A stretch of 64,000 bases of DNA from Neelides folsomi (taxonomy: Eukaryota; Arthropoda; Collembola; Neelipleona; Neelidae), in assembly GCA_034687125.1 (NCBI GenBank), contig JAQGBZ010000124.1, forward strand, positions 62,001-126,000, written 5' to 3'. The notes under the pieces were generated by a model. It saw only the letters and a program-made list of their open reading frames with translations, did no database searches and had not been told where the DNA came from. The first letter of the stretch is position 1. Each line of letters starts with the position of its first letter. A program made the translations under genes and the position numbers. Shown piece after piece: positions 29,601 to 40,119 of this stretch.

Positions 29601-32600
29601 GTAGCATTGCGTATTTTTAGTGTAAAATGAGCAGAGAGATTAGCTATTGTTCAATCAAATGAGTTCATATCAATATGATATGAAAAGAATTATCTTTTTA
29701 TCCTATATACATTAATTTGATTACAAAAGCCTCTTCACTTTATACTTGAACCATGAACATGTAATCCAATGAGAATAATAAAGATATTATGTATTTACGT
29801 ATGGCATGCATCACTATCGCACAAAAGGCTCATACCGAGCATTACATTTAAATAATTATATCACTCCTTCAAAGAACTTTGAAATAAAAAGTTATTAACT
29901 ATGTAATATTTTAGATAATGACAATACTGAATTTTTGGAAGAGTTTTAATGTTTTTATCCCCCCAGTAGTTGTTCTTGTGAAGAGTAAAATAATCACCAC
30001 AATCACATGTTCCAGCACACCATTAATTTTCTATGCAGACCACATTCGTATAATTCATACCAACTTTCAAATATTTACAGAATAGATAAATACACATAAA
30101 TGTGATTTATATTTATTTTTATGTCAGGTCCAGAACTCTCTGAAAACCCCCATTTTGCTGCAATGGGGAAGTTGGATTTATGAATATTACAAAGGTAATA
30201 TTTATATGGTAAAGAGCACAAACTGTCAAATTTAATGAAAGTCTCTTAATAGTCGACGATGGGGAGGTTGAGAAGTTGAAAGCTTCTCGTCTCTTTCACT
30301 ATTAATTCATGAGAAGAGGCAGAAAGGGCCTCCTGAGAACTAAGGGACGAGTGAATGATGTGTGTAAGTATAAATTGAGGAGACAACTCAGGAGGAGAAG
30401 ACGAAGAGGTTGGAGATCTGAGAACTAACCTTACATAAATGACGCTTCTTTACTTTCCTCACTTTCTGGGAGGGTTTTCATATGAGCATGCTTACCTCTC
30501 CAAACCTCTCTCGTAGCCTTTTGCCCTTCTTGGCCAACCATCCAGACAAACCCTTTTACCTCTTTCTTCACTTTTTCCAATTTCCTTTCTATTTACATAG
30601 CCGATTATTATGCAAATCGGATATTTTGTTGTCCCTTTATATAAAGCTCTATTCAATGGTGATTTAAACTTTAATCCTTTGCTGGGCAAAAAAATTACAT
30701 TTTACAAAAGAATATACCAAAATGGTTATTATGAAACAGAAATGGTATATTTTCCTCGCCTTTTAGGAAAAATGAATGTCATATTTAATCAACTTTTATG
30801 ATAAAAAGTTTACTATAAGTGACTTTACTTTAATATTCGTTGACACACGTAAATAGAGAATATGTACATAAATTCATACTTATAAAGCCAATGTATGGTA
30901 GTTTAATTGAAATTGCGATAATACATTTTAATATTTACAACATAGGTAAGGAATAAATTATACATATAATAATTATTTAAAATGAAAAATGAGTTCACTC
31001 ACATTATTCATTTGAATTTAAATGAGAAAATTCGATTGAGTGAGCTGACTGATTGTGAGTTCGAAATTCCTGAAGTTTGCAATTTCCCTCAGGTTCATGA
31101 GTATCTTATGAACTCCCTCATCGCGAATTCCTCGTTCTGATTCCTGAATTAGGGCAAATCCAGGGAATTTCACCGCTACTCATTTGCATTAGAAATGAAG
31201 GAGTCCCTCAAGCCTTTAATTGCAACCCTCCCTTTAAAGAGGGAGAATGATTTCCAAGTGAAGAGCGAGCTCTCTTCAAACTCAAATAATCTCTTGAAAA
31301 ATACATCCATCTTTATGCAAATAAATCATTTGGATGAATCTTCTATGGTACGATCAAGGGGTTAAACATACAACTATGAATCAATTGCCAAGAAGTTTAC
31401 TATATAAAAGATTGCCTTATAAACCAGAAATAACCGTTTAATGCTCCATTGTCAAAGGCCATACTAAACAGTAATTAAATTCAATGATTTGAAAAGTTCG
31501 GCTTTAAAGTTAATAATGTTCTTAATTACTTTAATACAATTCTTCTTTATTAAAGTCTATTGCCATTAATGGTATAATTATGTCAATTAAAGTAGTATAA
31601 TATAACGATGTATGTAATATACGAATGTAGTATCTTCAAATGCACGAGTTAGCCAAATTCAAGTTTTCCAACTTTCAAGATGAAATTCAGAATTCGAGAG
31701 AGCGCATTCAGCATTCTATGCCTTGAGTTCGTAAATTCATATCGATCTATCTATCTGCAAGTTACCACTTCAACTCAAAATATTCAAACTTCTGTTATCT
31801 CGACTGTTCGTGATGATAAAGGGATTAAACAGCGAGGGACCTACTCTAGACTTAAAATCCCACCAAACCATTAAACCCACAGATCCTCATCTTGTTCTGA
31901 GGCTTCGTTACTGTAATCCGGAGACAATACGAATTACAAATGTAATTCATTGGACAGGAATCGAGTTACAAATACTCCTATATAATACAAACGCACTAAA
32001 CCGAATTCTTTTAATATTAAATGGTTATTAAGCTTACAATACAAATAGAACAGTTTAAGGAAGGTTGTTAATTCAATAACATTTAAAATCAATGACGATG
32101 TACAAATTACAATATCTATGTACAAAAAAGTTAAAGTAAAAAAACATATCAAGAAGTTGAAAAAACCAAGCCCTCGATATTTCGTCAATGCATGCTTGAA
32201 ATATTTTATATAAGTTAGACAGGAATTAAAATCCTGCATACTGCATCCGGTATTTTGAATCTCTCGTAAAGAAAATTTGAATAGGGACATAGCAAAACCT
32301 CATGCCAACTCGTTACGACGCGATGTTAGAATTAGAATTACCAACACCATTCGTAACACTTAAATTTTATGCTCTAGCTTCCCCACTCCCCACCATCTAT
32401 CCCGGTTTTGAGATTGTTAAGTCTGCTTAAAATAAGTAAATAGGTAGCATTATAATGGTCGTACGGTATGTGAATCTTTAAAATGTTTCTCTTCATATTT
32501 ATCTACATTTATAGCTGTTTTACATCAAATTTTATAGGGTGAAGTATTATATAACCAATAGAAGAGACGCGAGACCCTACTAAATTTCCAAAGGAATTCT

Positions 32601-35600
32601 CGCATTGAACCGTGAAAATGTGCTTTCCTCTTGTTCAATTACTCCCACAAAGGAACTTTTCTCCTAGTTGACATTGATATACTTTTAAAGTAGTATACGT
32701 AGAAAGCCTAAAAAACCTTCAATTTCAAGTCTTACAGAGCCAAGTACCCAAATTACACCTACAAATAAACAATTCAACGTATTTCTTTTCATTACAAACA
32801 TTACTTTTCATGGTACTTTCAAAAAATCCAATACCGAAATTGGTAATAAATTCACTATTGTATTGATTCTTCAATGCAGTAGAGAGAATAGCAGTCCATA
32901 ATTGAAGTAATTTTCCTACGTCTTTCTATAAATATTGTAATACAATTTATTTCTATCTCTATTCACGAAAATTTAGCACGTACCATACATAATACATATT
33001 ATATAAAATGGTGAATAAGATTGGGCAAGATCAGATTAACATTAGCACTTAAAAACTAAAATGATAAATAATAATATACCTAGTGAATGAATAAAAGATA
33101 TACAGAGATATGTTTATAAATATATTTACTATAAACAAGCAGAAGATCTGAGTAAGTTGACAGCATTAGTATGTAGATATAATGAGAAAAGTTGCGAAAG
33201 TCAAGTTTCATGTCTCCCATGTCTTCTACTAGAACTTGACACGTTCGAAGTTCCTTAAACTTCTCCATGGATTGAGCGACGTGGGAAAAGAAGTTTTCTT
33301 TTATTCCTCAAGGGGAAAGTCCCTCATCTTGTGGGGTAAAAAGGAGAAAGTCTCAAATTTCCTCGCTCCACTTTAACATGTGTGATTAAAGAAGATTTCT
33401 AAAAAGGATCTTCTTTTCAAATGTCATAGACGCAACCTTCAACAGTAGCGGAGTCAACGCGTGTAAAAAAAGCTTCATAAAAAAGGGGTTTAGAAGTGAA
33501 CGAATTCAATTTCATAAATCTCTGTTAAATTGGAATGGGAGAGAGTTGAAAGGAGTCTCCGGAACATGACATTACACTTTCCACTCCAGTTCTCCTCAAT
33601 CGTATCAAATTATTACTTTTTTATAACAAAAATTTCCTCACGCCATTCAGAAAGGAAATCCTATTTAATGGAATAAGCCTTCTTACTCCATTTACAATTT
33701 ATAATAAAAAATATACATATGGCCGCTTATGGAAAGTGCGACAAAAGTTTAGAAGGTCTTGTAAAAACAATAGAGAAGGTAAGCCTATTTGAAACCATTA
33801 AGGAAAGTTTTTAACTTCTACTATACATAGTTCAAAAGTTTGGTAAAACAAAGTGAAAAGAATTCAACGAGAAAGAAAAATGGAAAATTTCCTCAACAAT
33901 TTCCTTATATCTAAAGTTAACGATGAAGGTCTATTGCAGGGCAATCTTCCACAACATGGCCATTATGCCGTGGTCTTTGAGAAATTTAATGCTTCTCCAA
34001 CTTTTCCCTCTTACTTTTGGGTGTGGGCTGAAATAGGATATTTTCCTATATTTGATTATATTAGATACATACGAGCACATAGAAAGGAGATAAGAAGAAA
34101 AACGATTCATTGCTTCCTCACAATCCTTACTAATCTAAACCCTTACGCGTGTCTGAAGTTTATTGTTGAGACTCAAATTTGAGATTTAACTATCTATACC
34201 ATCCAACTTTATGAGCCTGAAAGGTTATCTTGAACATATTTCTCTATTAAACGATCGGATTTTACTGTTTTCCTTAGTCAAGTGACTACTAATCGTAAAT
34301 GAAATTTGGTAAGTGTTCGAAATGCAAAAATGGGCATAACATAAACTATTGAGCAATAAAATTACTTTTAGATTATTAAAAACTATCTTATATATTTTGA
34401 AGGGTATGATGGATAGAAAAAAAGATTTATTGGGAACAGATTTATAATTTTAAAGGAGGACTCATTTTTCTTTCAGCAAGATGACAGATATACAGATTTA
34501 TTTCCCTCTTTTGGAAATACCTAATTTCATATTTTCAGAGTGCAATCCGTATTTTATCATTACAAAACACACATATTATACTGTATAAAACATTTTTCCT
34601 TCATGCCTATGATACATCATGATATAATTAATATGTAACATGCCGTGAGCAGTGTTCGGGTCGAAAAATAACATGCTTTATAATCTCAACATACATAATT
34701 ACTCTACCAATTTCATGAAAGCTATTCAAGGAAAAGCTATTGTGAGTAGAATATTGTATAGTTACATATCTTGCATTGAATCATTTTTCTTTTGAAACCA
34801 TTACATTTCTCATAATCATTATGAACTTAATGAATTCCCTGAGCATTAAATTCGCCATTAAATTAATAGGATCTGATTCTTTTGAATAAAGTTTATGAAG
34901 AAATGATTAAAAATTACGGCCTATGAAAGAATTATATGGTAAATGGGAAAAGAATGAGAAGATAAAATTCAAATTAAATAAACCATACATACAAAATATG
35001 TAGACACAAAGAAAATGTACTCAATCTAAATAATATACCCAAATTAATATTTCTATCTACTTTAATGAAAAATACTTTATCTTCAGTATTTTAATAGAAA
35101 GATTCTAGAACGAGCTTTTATTCTACCTTAGTACATACCTAATATAGATAAAGGTTGGTATACGTTATACATGTATGTACCATACTCTATGTACTTAAGT
35201 AGGTAAGTGCTCTACATACTACTGTACTAAATATTATACTATAAAGTACGTGCCAACTTTCGTTACTTTGTCCGAGATAATTTCCTTTCTTTGGTTAAAG
35301 ATAATAGTATAGTATATATTACTTAATAAATCGATGAGAAAGGAGTTGATATTACAAAAAAGTAAATTCTACAAAAGTATAAGAATTTAGAAACACCCTA
35401 GAAAGTATCTGACTCAAAGAATCATCCTTGAAGTCAAGTTAAAAGAGTAGAAAATCATTTGATAAAAGGACTCGTGAAAAAATCTGTAATTCTAAGAGAA
35501 ACCTTTCCATCAAAGAAAAGTGAAAGAAAAGAGTGAATTGGATGTCCACCTTCAAAGTAGAAAATTCCTCTAGAGAACCTTCAACTCCTATTTTCAGCAG

Positions 35601-38600
35601 ACACTCAAGGATGAAATTCCATTCAATCATTTTCTCTCAACAGTTCTGATTAAAGAACGACTCACTCTTTTGTTGTACCTTCTCCCATGTTAACCTTCAA
35701 GGAAAAGAAATAATCAATGGAGAATGTATTAAAATTGACGAACCGAAATGAAATAAAATGTGAAGAATAGAGAAAAATGTAATCAACTTTCACTTTTCTC
35801 ATAAAAATTTTCGAATACATTTTGTCGACAACTTTACATTGGCTTTACGTCGGTTCATTATGACGTCAATTCTTTACCTTCGTCAAATTAATTAACTCTC
35901 AATTTTGCTTCGAGAAAGCTCTTAATAAATTCAGTCATCACATCATCAGTAATCATACTTATACATTGGAAAGCCATAGTCGATTTCCCCACTCGGTTGG
36001 GACCAATTTTCCATAAGACCACATTTGAGCTATTTCACGATTTAAACTAATTTTAATTTATTAAAATAATGAATTAACTAGTTGAGGAGATTAGAGTATA
36101 TAATATAATATAATATATTTAGAATTAGCTACAGAGAATGTAAATACAGATATATCTCACTTTCTTTAAATTGGATCAATTTAGAATAATTAATTATAGC
36201 AAAGCAATGTCTGACAATGAGTGAGTGAGGTTTCATTTGAACTACTTATTTTCACCTTTAACCTTTCTAATTTTGATGAAACTGCGATAAAAGAGAATTC
36301 ATCTGATTTTAATGAAAATGTTAATGGCGAGTAGCAGCGATTACCACGATTTCGAGCTCTTTCAAATGATGAATGTTCACAGAAACTAAGCCCAATCCTC
36401 CAGGTGACAGAAGGTTTAAAGGAATCTGTGGTCGGGGGAAAAATCGTATACAGATAATTTCAACTAAAGATATGAGTTCTTACGATTTCTAATCACGCTA
36501 CATTTTATATAACATAAAGAGCAGATTAAAGCTGCATGAAGTCTGAAAAACTTTCCTACTTTCCTTTTATATGAGAAACGGGGTATCAATACAAGAGGAA
36601 GAATGCAGCATAGTAAAATCTAACCACCTTTTATTTGTTTTGACGTGTTGGGAGTTTGTTTCTTTTAAGATTTATGGGTTCCAGTGTTTTGATCAGTTGG
36701 AAGAAGTGAGTATAACGGGAATGAGAAGGTTCATTTACTCCCCATCTTCGCTTTATTTTAGCCCGACGGAGAATTTTATGGCAAGTATCCAATAGGGAAA
36801 ACATTCGCGGTGGATCCAAGAATCGAATCAAGAGAGGAATTTTCGAGACCTTGATGCTCCAACTGCTAGGAAAATCTTCAATTTCTCATTGTCATTTCGA
36901 AGCCCTGCTGTGCCCATTTATCTCAAGACGAACCATTTGTTTAAATAGGGAAACCTCCTTCATGTTCAATTTTTTACACTTTCTCTGGAAAGTCTTTTAA
37001 AAAAGACATCAATTATGGGCAAAATTATATGATGGTGGCATATTAATGAAAACGAGGCTTGAATTGGCAATTTCCTAAGCAACTCTTTTGAAATGTTACG
37101 ATTTTATGGTAATACGTGTGGTATAATGAGTGGCGCTACGATGGTTTTATTTTTTAAAAACTAACCTTATCACCGTCGGGTCCACCGCTGTTTCCAGAAC
37201 CGTAAGATGTTTCTGATATTCGATCATTTATTTCAAAACACTCGTCAGCTGAGCCGAGGTCCTCCAAATCCCTATATTAATGTATATTAATTCATAATTT
37301 TTCATATAAAGGTGTGTTTTAAGAATGAATTGTCATATATGACATATTGATACTAAACAAACACGATGTTCATTTACAACAACTCAGGAGTACAGGAGGT
37401 CATTTTTACTGATAACATATAAATGGGTAGCTGAGTTGTTGAGTTCATAAACAAATGCGCATAATGTTTAGTAATTAAAATTATTGAATTGTATTGTACA
37501 AACCTGCTCGATCGATGCGAACCAGATTCAGATTTCGAAGGACTTCTTGGAGCACTTAGTCTTAATGCTGTGTTGAAATAAGTTTCTTGTATCACTTCAC
37601 GAAGTTTCTTAACCCAAAGTCTCTTAACATCGGGTGAGGTAGCCTGATAAAATATATAATTCAGATATTTGGAGCTTTAAAGCTTGTCATTAATTGGATG
37701 TATCATATAATTAATATAATAGGAAAAAGTTCTTCAATTAAAACTTTACCTTTATAACAATTTTATAATCTGACACAGGAGATCTGCCTGTCCATACGGC
37801 AAATTTACATTCGTCTCCTTCTATGCACTCCGTAACACCGAGATCAGATGTCTGCAAATTAAGAGTTTTATGTAAAATTTTGGATAAAACCTGTCTAAAC
37901 TTAATTAATGAGATCAAATGACTATCATAGAATGACTACATTTACCAATGATTTTGAAAAGTATTAAACTTACAAGTAATTTATTTTTAAAGATGTATTT
38001 AGCTTTTCCACTTGAATCTTTGACTTCTTTACTAAACAGAAGATACAGCTCAAATAGGAAAACATGCCGTTCTCTCGCTTTCCGTATAATTTGCTTTGGG
38101 TCCCAAACTAGAAATGAATCTTGAAGGATGACCTCTCCTAATTTGTCCCAAGAAATATCACAGCCTTCTAATAAAGATAAGTGCATCGCATCGTTTGCTT
38201 TTTTTGGCACATTCAACATCACATCTAATCCATCCTGGAAAAAAATTAAACATGAAACTAATATACATACATATTTAGTAGGTATACATAATATATATGT
38301 ATATATATATATACCTCATATTCAACCATAATTTTAAACAATTAACTAAACTTTAAAATATTAATTATAAAGTTATAACAAGAAATGTTTAAAAATTTTG
38401 CCTATTTTGGTATAAAGAGTAGTGTAAAGAAATAAAAGAAAATATTAGTGAATTAAAACGAAAGTATACCTTGATTTCACCCTGTTCATCACAGCATGCT
38501 TGCAAATCTTTGAGTAACAACTGGTACTTTGTAATTCGTTGGACGGGTTTTATCAGATATGCTGGAATTGAATGCTCAACGTTATTAGCCTTTTGAATTC

Positions 38601-40119
38601 CATCAAAAAAGGTTCCAGCATATTGCATGATCATCGTATTCGATTCAGGTTTATTCTTACAGTACTGAACATACATATCAAATTTGTGGGCCTAAAATTA
38701 ATTAAACGGTTGAAAATTAAAATTAATTATTTACTGAAATAGCATTAAACCTTAAATAAGCAATGTACTCCATGTACGAATTGTAAATTAGTATAAATGA
38801 ATAAAATATGAATGAATCCTACCCAAGTTACAAAGCAATGACCAATATCTTCTGGCATTGTCTCATATTTTTCAAGTTCCTTTACAAATATATCTTTGTG
38901 AAACTCATAGATTTCTTCAAAGTTTCCAAATATGACTTTCTCCTTTGCTCTAATTCCTTGTGGAACATTACTCGCAGGATTCCGCATTCCTTGCAGATAA
39001 AATTCAATGCATACTTGGAGATCCTTAACATAAGATCGTTCAGTCTGGAGTAATTCGCTCATTATGAACCTGTGAGTATACAAATGAAGAATTTATAATT
39101 CTAACAATATAATCTCATTTTTCATATTGAACATAAATTAAAAATAATATTTTGCTAATATTTTACTCTTGTCTCCGCTTTCGCTTGCATTGTTCTTCAT
39201 TGAGATCCTTGAGTACTTTCCCTTCAGGGCAAACTTTTCCTTCAAGACTTGAATCAGAGTTACGATCTATTGATAAATCAGTACGACTTTCTCCTCCTTT
39301 GATGCCCAATGCGTCTTCTAATTGAGATCTGAAATGCAAACATTCAAATAAGATTAATTTTCCATGTTCGTTTATTATTAACATAAATATGGCTTTCTCT
39401 TTAATACTTAAATATTTAACAAACAATGAAATGAATCTAAAGGAGCATTAAAAGTGCAAATTTTAATCTCCACTCTAGAATAAAACATTTACGAGCCTCT
39501 TGCGAAAAGAAATACAGTAGAAATAGGAATATTATTAATTCCTAGAACAATGTCCTAGGAAGGTCTTGTAATAAAATAAGCTTTTCCCATTAAAGCAAAT
39601 TGAACCATACAAGAAACGGAAGAATGCGGTAACACATTTCTAAACAGGGAAGAGAACAGAACACCATACTATGGTGCATACGTAACCTAATAATAAAGAA
39701 CCATTGTTTCTAGTTGGTTCCTAGTATAGTTTCCGAGATCAAAGAAGGAAAAGAGGAAGCAAACAGAGGTCCAATATATTTTCTCCACAAAAGTTCCAGG
39801 GGCCATGTGTTGTGTGGGGAGAAGAAATTCGATTGAATGAAGAGCCATAAATCGGACGGCATGGAGCCGAAGACGAAATGGATGGAATTAAAAGCCGGAC
39901 CAGGGCTGGCCCTCAATCACTCAATCCATTCATTGTAGAAAGTGTCAAAACGTTGATTCTTTTGCATACATACCTATACTTGTCCATACGAGTACTGAAG
40001 TCCTTGTATCGATTGTCAACAGCTGCAACCCATTTCTTGATATCGTTAGCATGGAGATGACCTTTCTCCACCAAGTTGTCCGCGAGTTGGATCAAAAGTT
40101 TCACCCGCTCTCTCGTTTC
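2453..40119 (-). CDS. trio: trio-type Rho guanine nucleotide exchange factor, 3' part (20 exons)
   Basis: Twenty exons with GT/AG borders and matching phases join into 1168 codons. In order they encode the end of a spectrin repeat (residues 1-50), DH1 (about 104-275), PH1 (about 275-398), a basic linker, an SH3 domain (about 527-585), a Pro/Ser-rich linker, DH2 (about 836-1020) and PH2 (about 1020-1150). The order spectrin-DH-PH-SH3-DH-PH is diagnostic of Trio/Kalirin. Family knowledge: DH1 activates Rac/RhoG and DH2 activates RhoA in axon guidance and synapse growth at the inner plasma membrane. Marker strings include [32 protein letters not shown] and [17 protein letters not shown]. The CRAL-TRIO domain and earlier spectrin repeats are not in the window. 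No Ser/Thr kinase domain is visible downstream, as in insect Trio. The start used here is an internal acceptor, so the gene is 5'-partial. Confidence 0.95.
2690..4852. other. trio intron (S-T)
   Basis: A 2.2-kb AT-rich intron between the two PH2 exons. I see no transposon ends, RNA gene or further exon. Confidence 0.6.
4853..5044 (-). CDS. trio: trio exon S: PH2 first half
   Basis: Encodes [20 protein letters not shown], then [20 protein letters not shown] and [23 protein letters not shown] is the PH2 strand pair of Trio. Confidence 0.95.
5413..5478 (-). CDS. trio: trio exon R: DH2 end
   Basis: A 66-base exon encoding [20 protein letters not shown] then FD, matching [21 protein letters not shown] of vertebrate Trio. 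Phase 0 at both ends. Confidence 0.95.
5621..5782 (-). CDS. trio: trio exon Q: DH2 CR3 helix
   Basis: Encodes [20 protein letters not shown] and [20 protein letters not shown], ending KQATF. The [18 protein letters not shown] string is the diagnostic DH signature. Confidence 0.95.
5955..6114 (-). CDS. trio: trio exon P: DH2 middle
   Basis: Encodes [20 protein letters not shown], then [18 protein letters not shown] and SEHIDTYFE, the CR2 region of DH2 in Trio family proteins. Confidence 0.95.
6115..6661. other. trio intron inside DH2
   Basis: A 547-base intron between exons O and P. No other feature seen. The shorter DH2/PH2 introns (172, 142 and 368 bases) are also featureless. Confidence 0.6.
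6662..7023 (-). CDS. trio: trio exon O: DH2 start
   Basis: Begins [20 protein letters not shown], passes a Ser-rich stretch and enters DH2 with [20 protein letters not shown], then [33 protein letters not shown] is the CR1 helix of the second Trio GEF domain, almost identical to the vertebrate one. Ends in phase 2 at CGAGA|GTAAGT. Confidence 0.95.
7024..8825. other. trio introns around exon N
   Basis: Two introns of 782 and 933 bases flanking exon N (7806-7892). AT-rich, no other coding potential recognised. Confidence 0.6.
7806..7892 (-). CDS. trio: trio exon N: helical linker
   Basis: Encodes [20 protein letters not shown] and LEQIVRERM. Acceptor TTGTAG and donor GTTGGT, both phase 0. The end is predicted helical and leads into exon O. 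Confidence 0.88.
8826..9089 (-). CDS. trio: trio exon M: Pro/acidic linker
   Basis: Encodes [20 protein letters not shown], a Ser/Arg/Asp-rich stretch, the acidic-proline run [13 protein letters not shown] and [14 protein letters not shown]. It is shared by the long form and the putative short form because exons L and the 10.25-kb exon both deliver phase 0. Contains an internal ATG in good context (GAGATGG). Confidence 0.9.
10249..10542 (-). CDS. trio: trio alternative first exon (putative)
   Basis: Open frame from ATG at 10542 ([17 protein letters not shown]...) to a donor GTTCAT after GGAAACGAG, ending [11 protein letters not shown]. The phase-0 end matches the phase-0 start of exon M (VPPTSP), so it can replace exons A-L. 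An in-frame stop lies just upstream at about 10563, and the only nearby AG would give the wrong phase for use as a cassette exon. It is therefore best read as a first exon for a GEF2-only isoform, a form known for vertebrate Trio and Kalirin. The product is Ser/Arg/Lys-rich with no recognised domain. Inference; transcript data are lacking. Confidence 0.6.
12177..12202 (-). promoter_or_regulatory. candidate core promoter: CRE palindrome plus TATA
   Basis: A perfect CRE palindrome TGACGTCA (12195-12202) partly overlaps a second GACGTC, and lies about 10 bases from TATATA (12177-12183). Read on the minus strand the order is CRE then TATATAG, pointing towards the putative alternative first exon of trio 1.6 kb away. 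Read on the plus strand it is TATATAAG then CRE with no gene following. Motifs are seen directly; promoter function is inferred. Confidence 0.35.
13071..13185 (-). CDS. trio: trio exon [12 protein letters not shown] linker
   Basis: Encodes [19 protein letters not shown] up to SSDKKFK. This matches the conserved RWLTSPVRRLSSGK motif between SH3 and DH2 of Trio/Kalirin; the Pro-rich run is a plausible SH3 ligand. Donor GTACGA follows TTCAAG in phase 0. Confidence 0.92.
13324..13393 (-). CDS. trio: trio exon K: Ser-rich linker
   Basis: Encodes (E)[18 protein letters not shown] then RVFSG. Small 70-base exon, phase 1 in and phase 2 out, joining the SH3 exon to [13 protein letters not shown]. Recognised by its conserved position and open frame. 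Confidence 0.88.
13394..22232. other. trio intron J-K, 8.8 kb
   Basis: Mostly very AT-rich. Exceptions are two islands of higher GC at about 19.39-19.66 kb and 20.93-21.17 kb, and a perfect 16-bp inverted repeat at 19823-19838 / 19889-19904. A short tandem duplication (AGGTATTAGGTAGC, twice) lies at about 16975-17003. No exon could be supported. Confidence 0.55.
19823..19904. repeat. 16-bp perfect inverted repeat
   Basis: AATACCTATTCAATTT at 19823-19838 is repeated inverted at 19889-19904, with a 50-base spacer. No TA or other target duplication is obvious. It could be a small foldback or chance in AT-rich DNA. Confidence 0.5.
22233..22461 (-). CDS. trio: trio exon J: SH3 domain
   Basis: Encodes [20 protein letters not shown], then [14 protein letters not shown] and [13 protein letters not shown]. 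The pattern (strand, [13 protein letters not shown] in the RT/diverging turn, G-LVPLSVLG at the end) is that of the first Trio/Kalirin SH3. It begins in phase 0 and ends in phase 1 (AACG|GT), which is exactly the phase needed by exon K. SH3 binds Pro-rich ligands and regulates GEF activity. It stands alone between introns of 4.5 and 8.8 kb. Confidence 0.92.
23176..24181 (-). mobile_element. mariner-family transposon relic
   Basis: Minus-strand fragments of a mariner transposase in shifted frames. An N-terminal part starts at ATG 24139 ([20 protein letters not shown]). A middle fragment YVVTIDEA holding the first catalytic Asp lies near 23650-23690. A C-terminal part has [20 protein letters not shown] (third catalytic Asp region) and a helix ending NNGRQIE near 23330. 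The segment between YVVTIDEA and SPDAS, normally over 100 residues with the second Asp, is missing, and there are frameshifts. Imperfect terminal repeats TGATTTGATTGAA (23176) and TGATCTGATTTAA (inverted, 24181) suggest the ends. Dead copy. Confidence 0.8.
25943..26356. mobile_element. TA-flanked non-autonomous element with GC-rich core
   Basis: Inverted ends CAACAGTGGGGGCTTAATT (25943) and CAACAGTGTGGGCTGAATT (inverted, ending 26356) differ at two positions and are each flanked by TA, the target duplication of Tc1/mariner-type elements. No open frame of a transposase is seen. The right half (about 26.2-26.3 kb) is unusually GC-rich for this window and contains a hairpin TCGGGTAATACCCGA at 26263-26277. 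Confidence 0.65.
26410..26569. repeat. cloverleaf-like inverted-repeat segment
   Basis: Outer arms ACCAGCAAAGGGCC (26410-26423) and GGCCGATTGCTGGT (26556-26569) pair with two mismatches. Inside lie three hairpins: CCCGTC/GACGGG (26422-26437), GGGTC/GACCC (26470-26495) and AGTCT/AGACT (26544-26555). Together they can fold as a closed stem with three arms. It sits 53 bases from the preceding TIR element. No tRNA anticodon arm or B box was recognised. Confidence 0.45.
26965..27141 (-). CDS. trio: trio exon I: basic linker before SH3
   Basis: Encodes [20 protein letters not shown] and further basic, Ser/Arg-rich sequence up to SLDQPDTE, phase 0 to phase 0. The acceptor chosen is TTAG at 27142-27145 because it keeps the frame open from exon H; an in-frame stop lies just upstream. 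The ATG at 27132 could instead be a start codon if this is an alternative first exon. The upstream sequence is not strongly pyrimidine-rich, so the left border is the least certain part. Confidence 0.8.
27689..28721. mobile_element. outer TIR transposon, interrupted by a mariner
   Basis: Ends CAGGGTGGCCGGTTAAGT (27689) and CCGGGTGGCCGGTTAAGT (inverted, 28721) continue as inverted repeats for about 45 bases with few mismatches and are flanked by TA. Removing the inner element leaves about 440 bases. A minus-strand fragment near 28498-28406 reads [20 protein letters not shown] and onward, perhaps a piece of its own transposase. Internally deleted and then disrupted, so not active. Confidence 0.8.
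27785..28378 (+). mobile_element. internally deleted mariner nested in outer element
   Basis: Inverted ends CATAGGTCATCCCAAAAG and CAAGGGTCACCCCAATAA (inverted) are flanked by TA duplications at 27783 and 28379. It encodes only the transposase C-terminus from 27981: [20 protein letters not shown], then KRFDNDEEV, a stop at 28089-28091, and a tail ending [12 protein letters not shown] with its natural stop at 28218. [11 protein letters not shown] is the third catalytic-Asp motif of mariner DD34D transposases. The helix-turn-helix and first two Asp are missing. Confidence 0.85.
37166..37271 (-). CDS. trio: trio exon H: inter-GEF linker
   Basis: Encodes [20 protein letters not shown] and a Gly/Ser-rich end [10 protein letters not shown]. 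Acidic low-complexity linker, phase 2 in and phase 0 out. Followed by a 10-kb intron. Confidence 0.88.
37504..37643 (-). CDS. trio: trio exon G: PH1 C-terminal helix
   Basis: Encodes [20 protein letters not shown], the amphipathic helix that closes a PH domain with its invariant tryptophan, then a Ser/Arg-rich linker ending SGSHRSSR. Ends in phase 2 (AGCAG|G). Confidence 0.94.
37750..37851 (-). CDS. trio: trio exon F: PH1 middle
   Basis: Encodes [20 protein letters not shown] and [13 protein letters not shown], matching the PH1 strands after KNKLL in Trio/Kalirin. Both boundaries are phase 0. Confidence 0.93.
37974..38234 (-). CDS. trio: trio exon E: DH1 end and PH1 start
   Basis: Encodes [24 protein letters not shown]..., then the PH1 beta strands with [27 protein letters not shown] and [30 protein letters not shown] closes the DH domain. 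The neighbouring 235-base intron holds a short (TA)n tract near 38292-38312. Confidence 0.95.
38470..38691 (-). CDS. trio: trio exon D: DH1, second half
   Basis: Encodes [18 protein letters not shown] then [20 protein letters not shown]. The last string is the hallmark CR3 helix of DH domains, which contacts switch regions of the GTPase. Donor GTATAC follows GAAATCAAG. Confidence 0.95.
38823..39069 (-). CDS. trio: trio exon C: DH1, first half
   Basis: Encodes [17 protein letters not shown]...GHCFVTW. It holds the conserved first helix (CR1) of the Dbl-homology domain, including the glutamate of LLQTE that contacts the GTPase switch I, and IIFGN-like [15 protein letters not shown]. Confidence 0.95.
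39167..39328 (-). CDS. trio: trio exon B: spectrin-DH1 linker
   Basis: Encodes [13 protein letters not shown]... and a charged linker ending ...[13 protein letters not shown], equivalent to the conserved NEEKRKSARKKE stretch just before DH1. Splice phases join exactly on both sides (TATAG|A and CAAGA|G). The 645-base intron between this exon and exon A shows no other feature. Confidence 0.93.
39974..40119 (-). CDS. trio: trio exon A: end of last spectrin repeat
   Basis: Acceptor ...TTTTAG before GAAACGAGAG and donor GTATGT after AAGTATAG. Encodes [15 protein letters not shown]...DKYR, the closing helix of the last spectrin repeat before DH1 in Trio/Kalirin. It starts in phase 0 at an acceptor, so at least one upstream exon must exist; none was found to the right within the window. 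Confidence 0.93.

Larger units (their letters stand above)
27142..37165. other. trio intron H-I, 10 kb
   Basis: Longest intron. Apart from the nested transposons at 27.69-28.72 kb it is AT-rich with short random open frames on both strands. The longest of these (33853-34182 plus, 31934-32290 minus) show no recognisable domain. Confidence 0.6.

Noticed and set aside
31934-32290. 118-codon minus-strand open frame in the trio intron
   Set aside because: Hydrophobic, Leu/Phe-rich low-information sequence typical of AT-rich noise; borders do not fit trio phases.
33853-34182. 109-codon plus-strand open frame inside the longest trio intron
   Set aside because: No recognised motif, no flanking transposon ends, composition like the surrounding intron.
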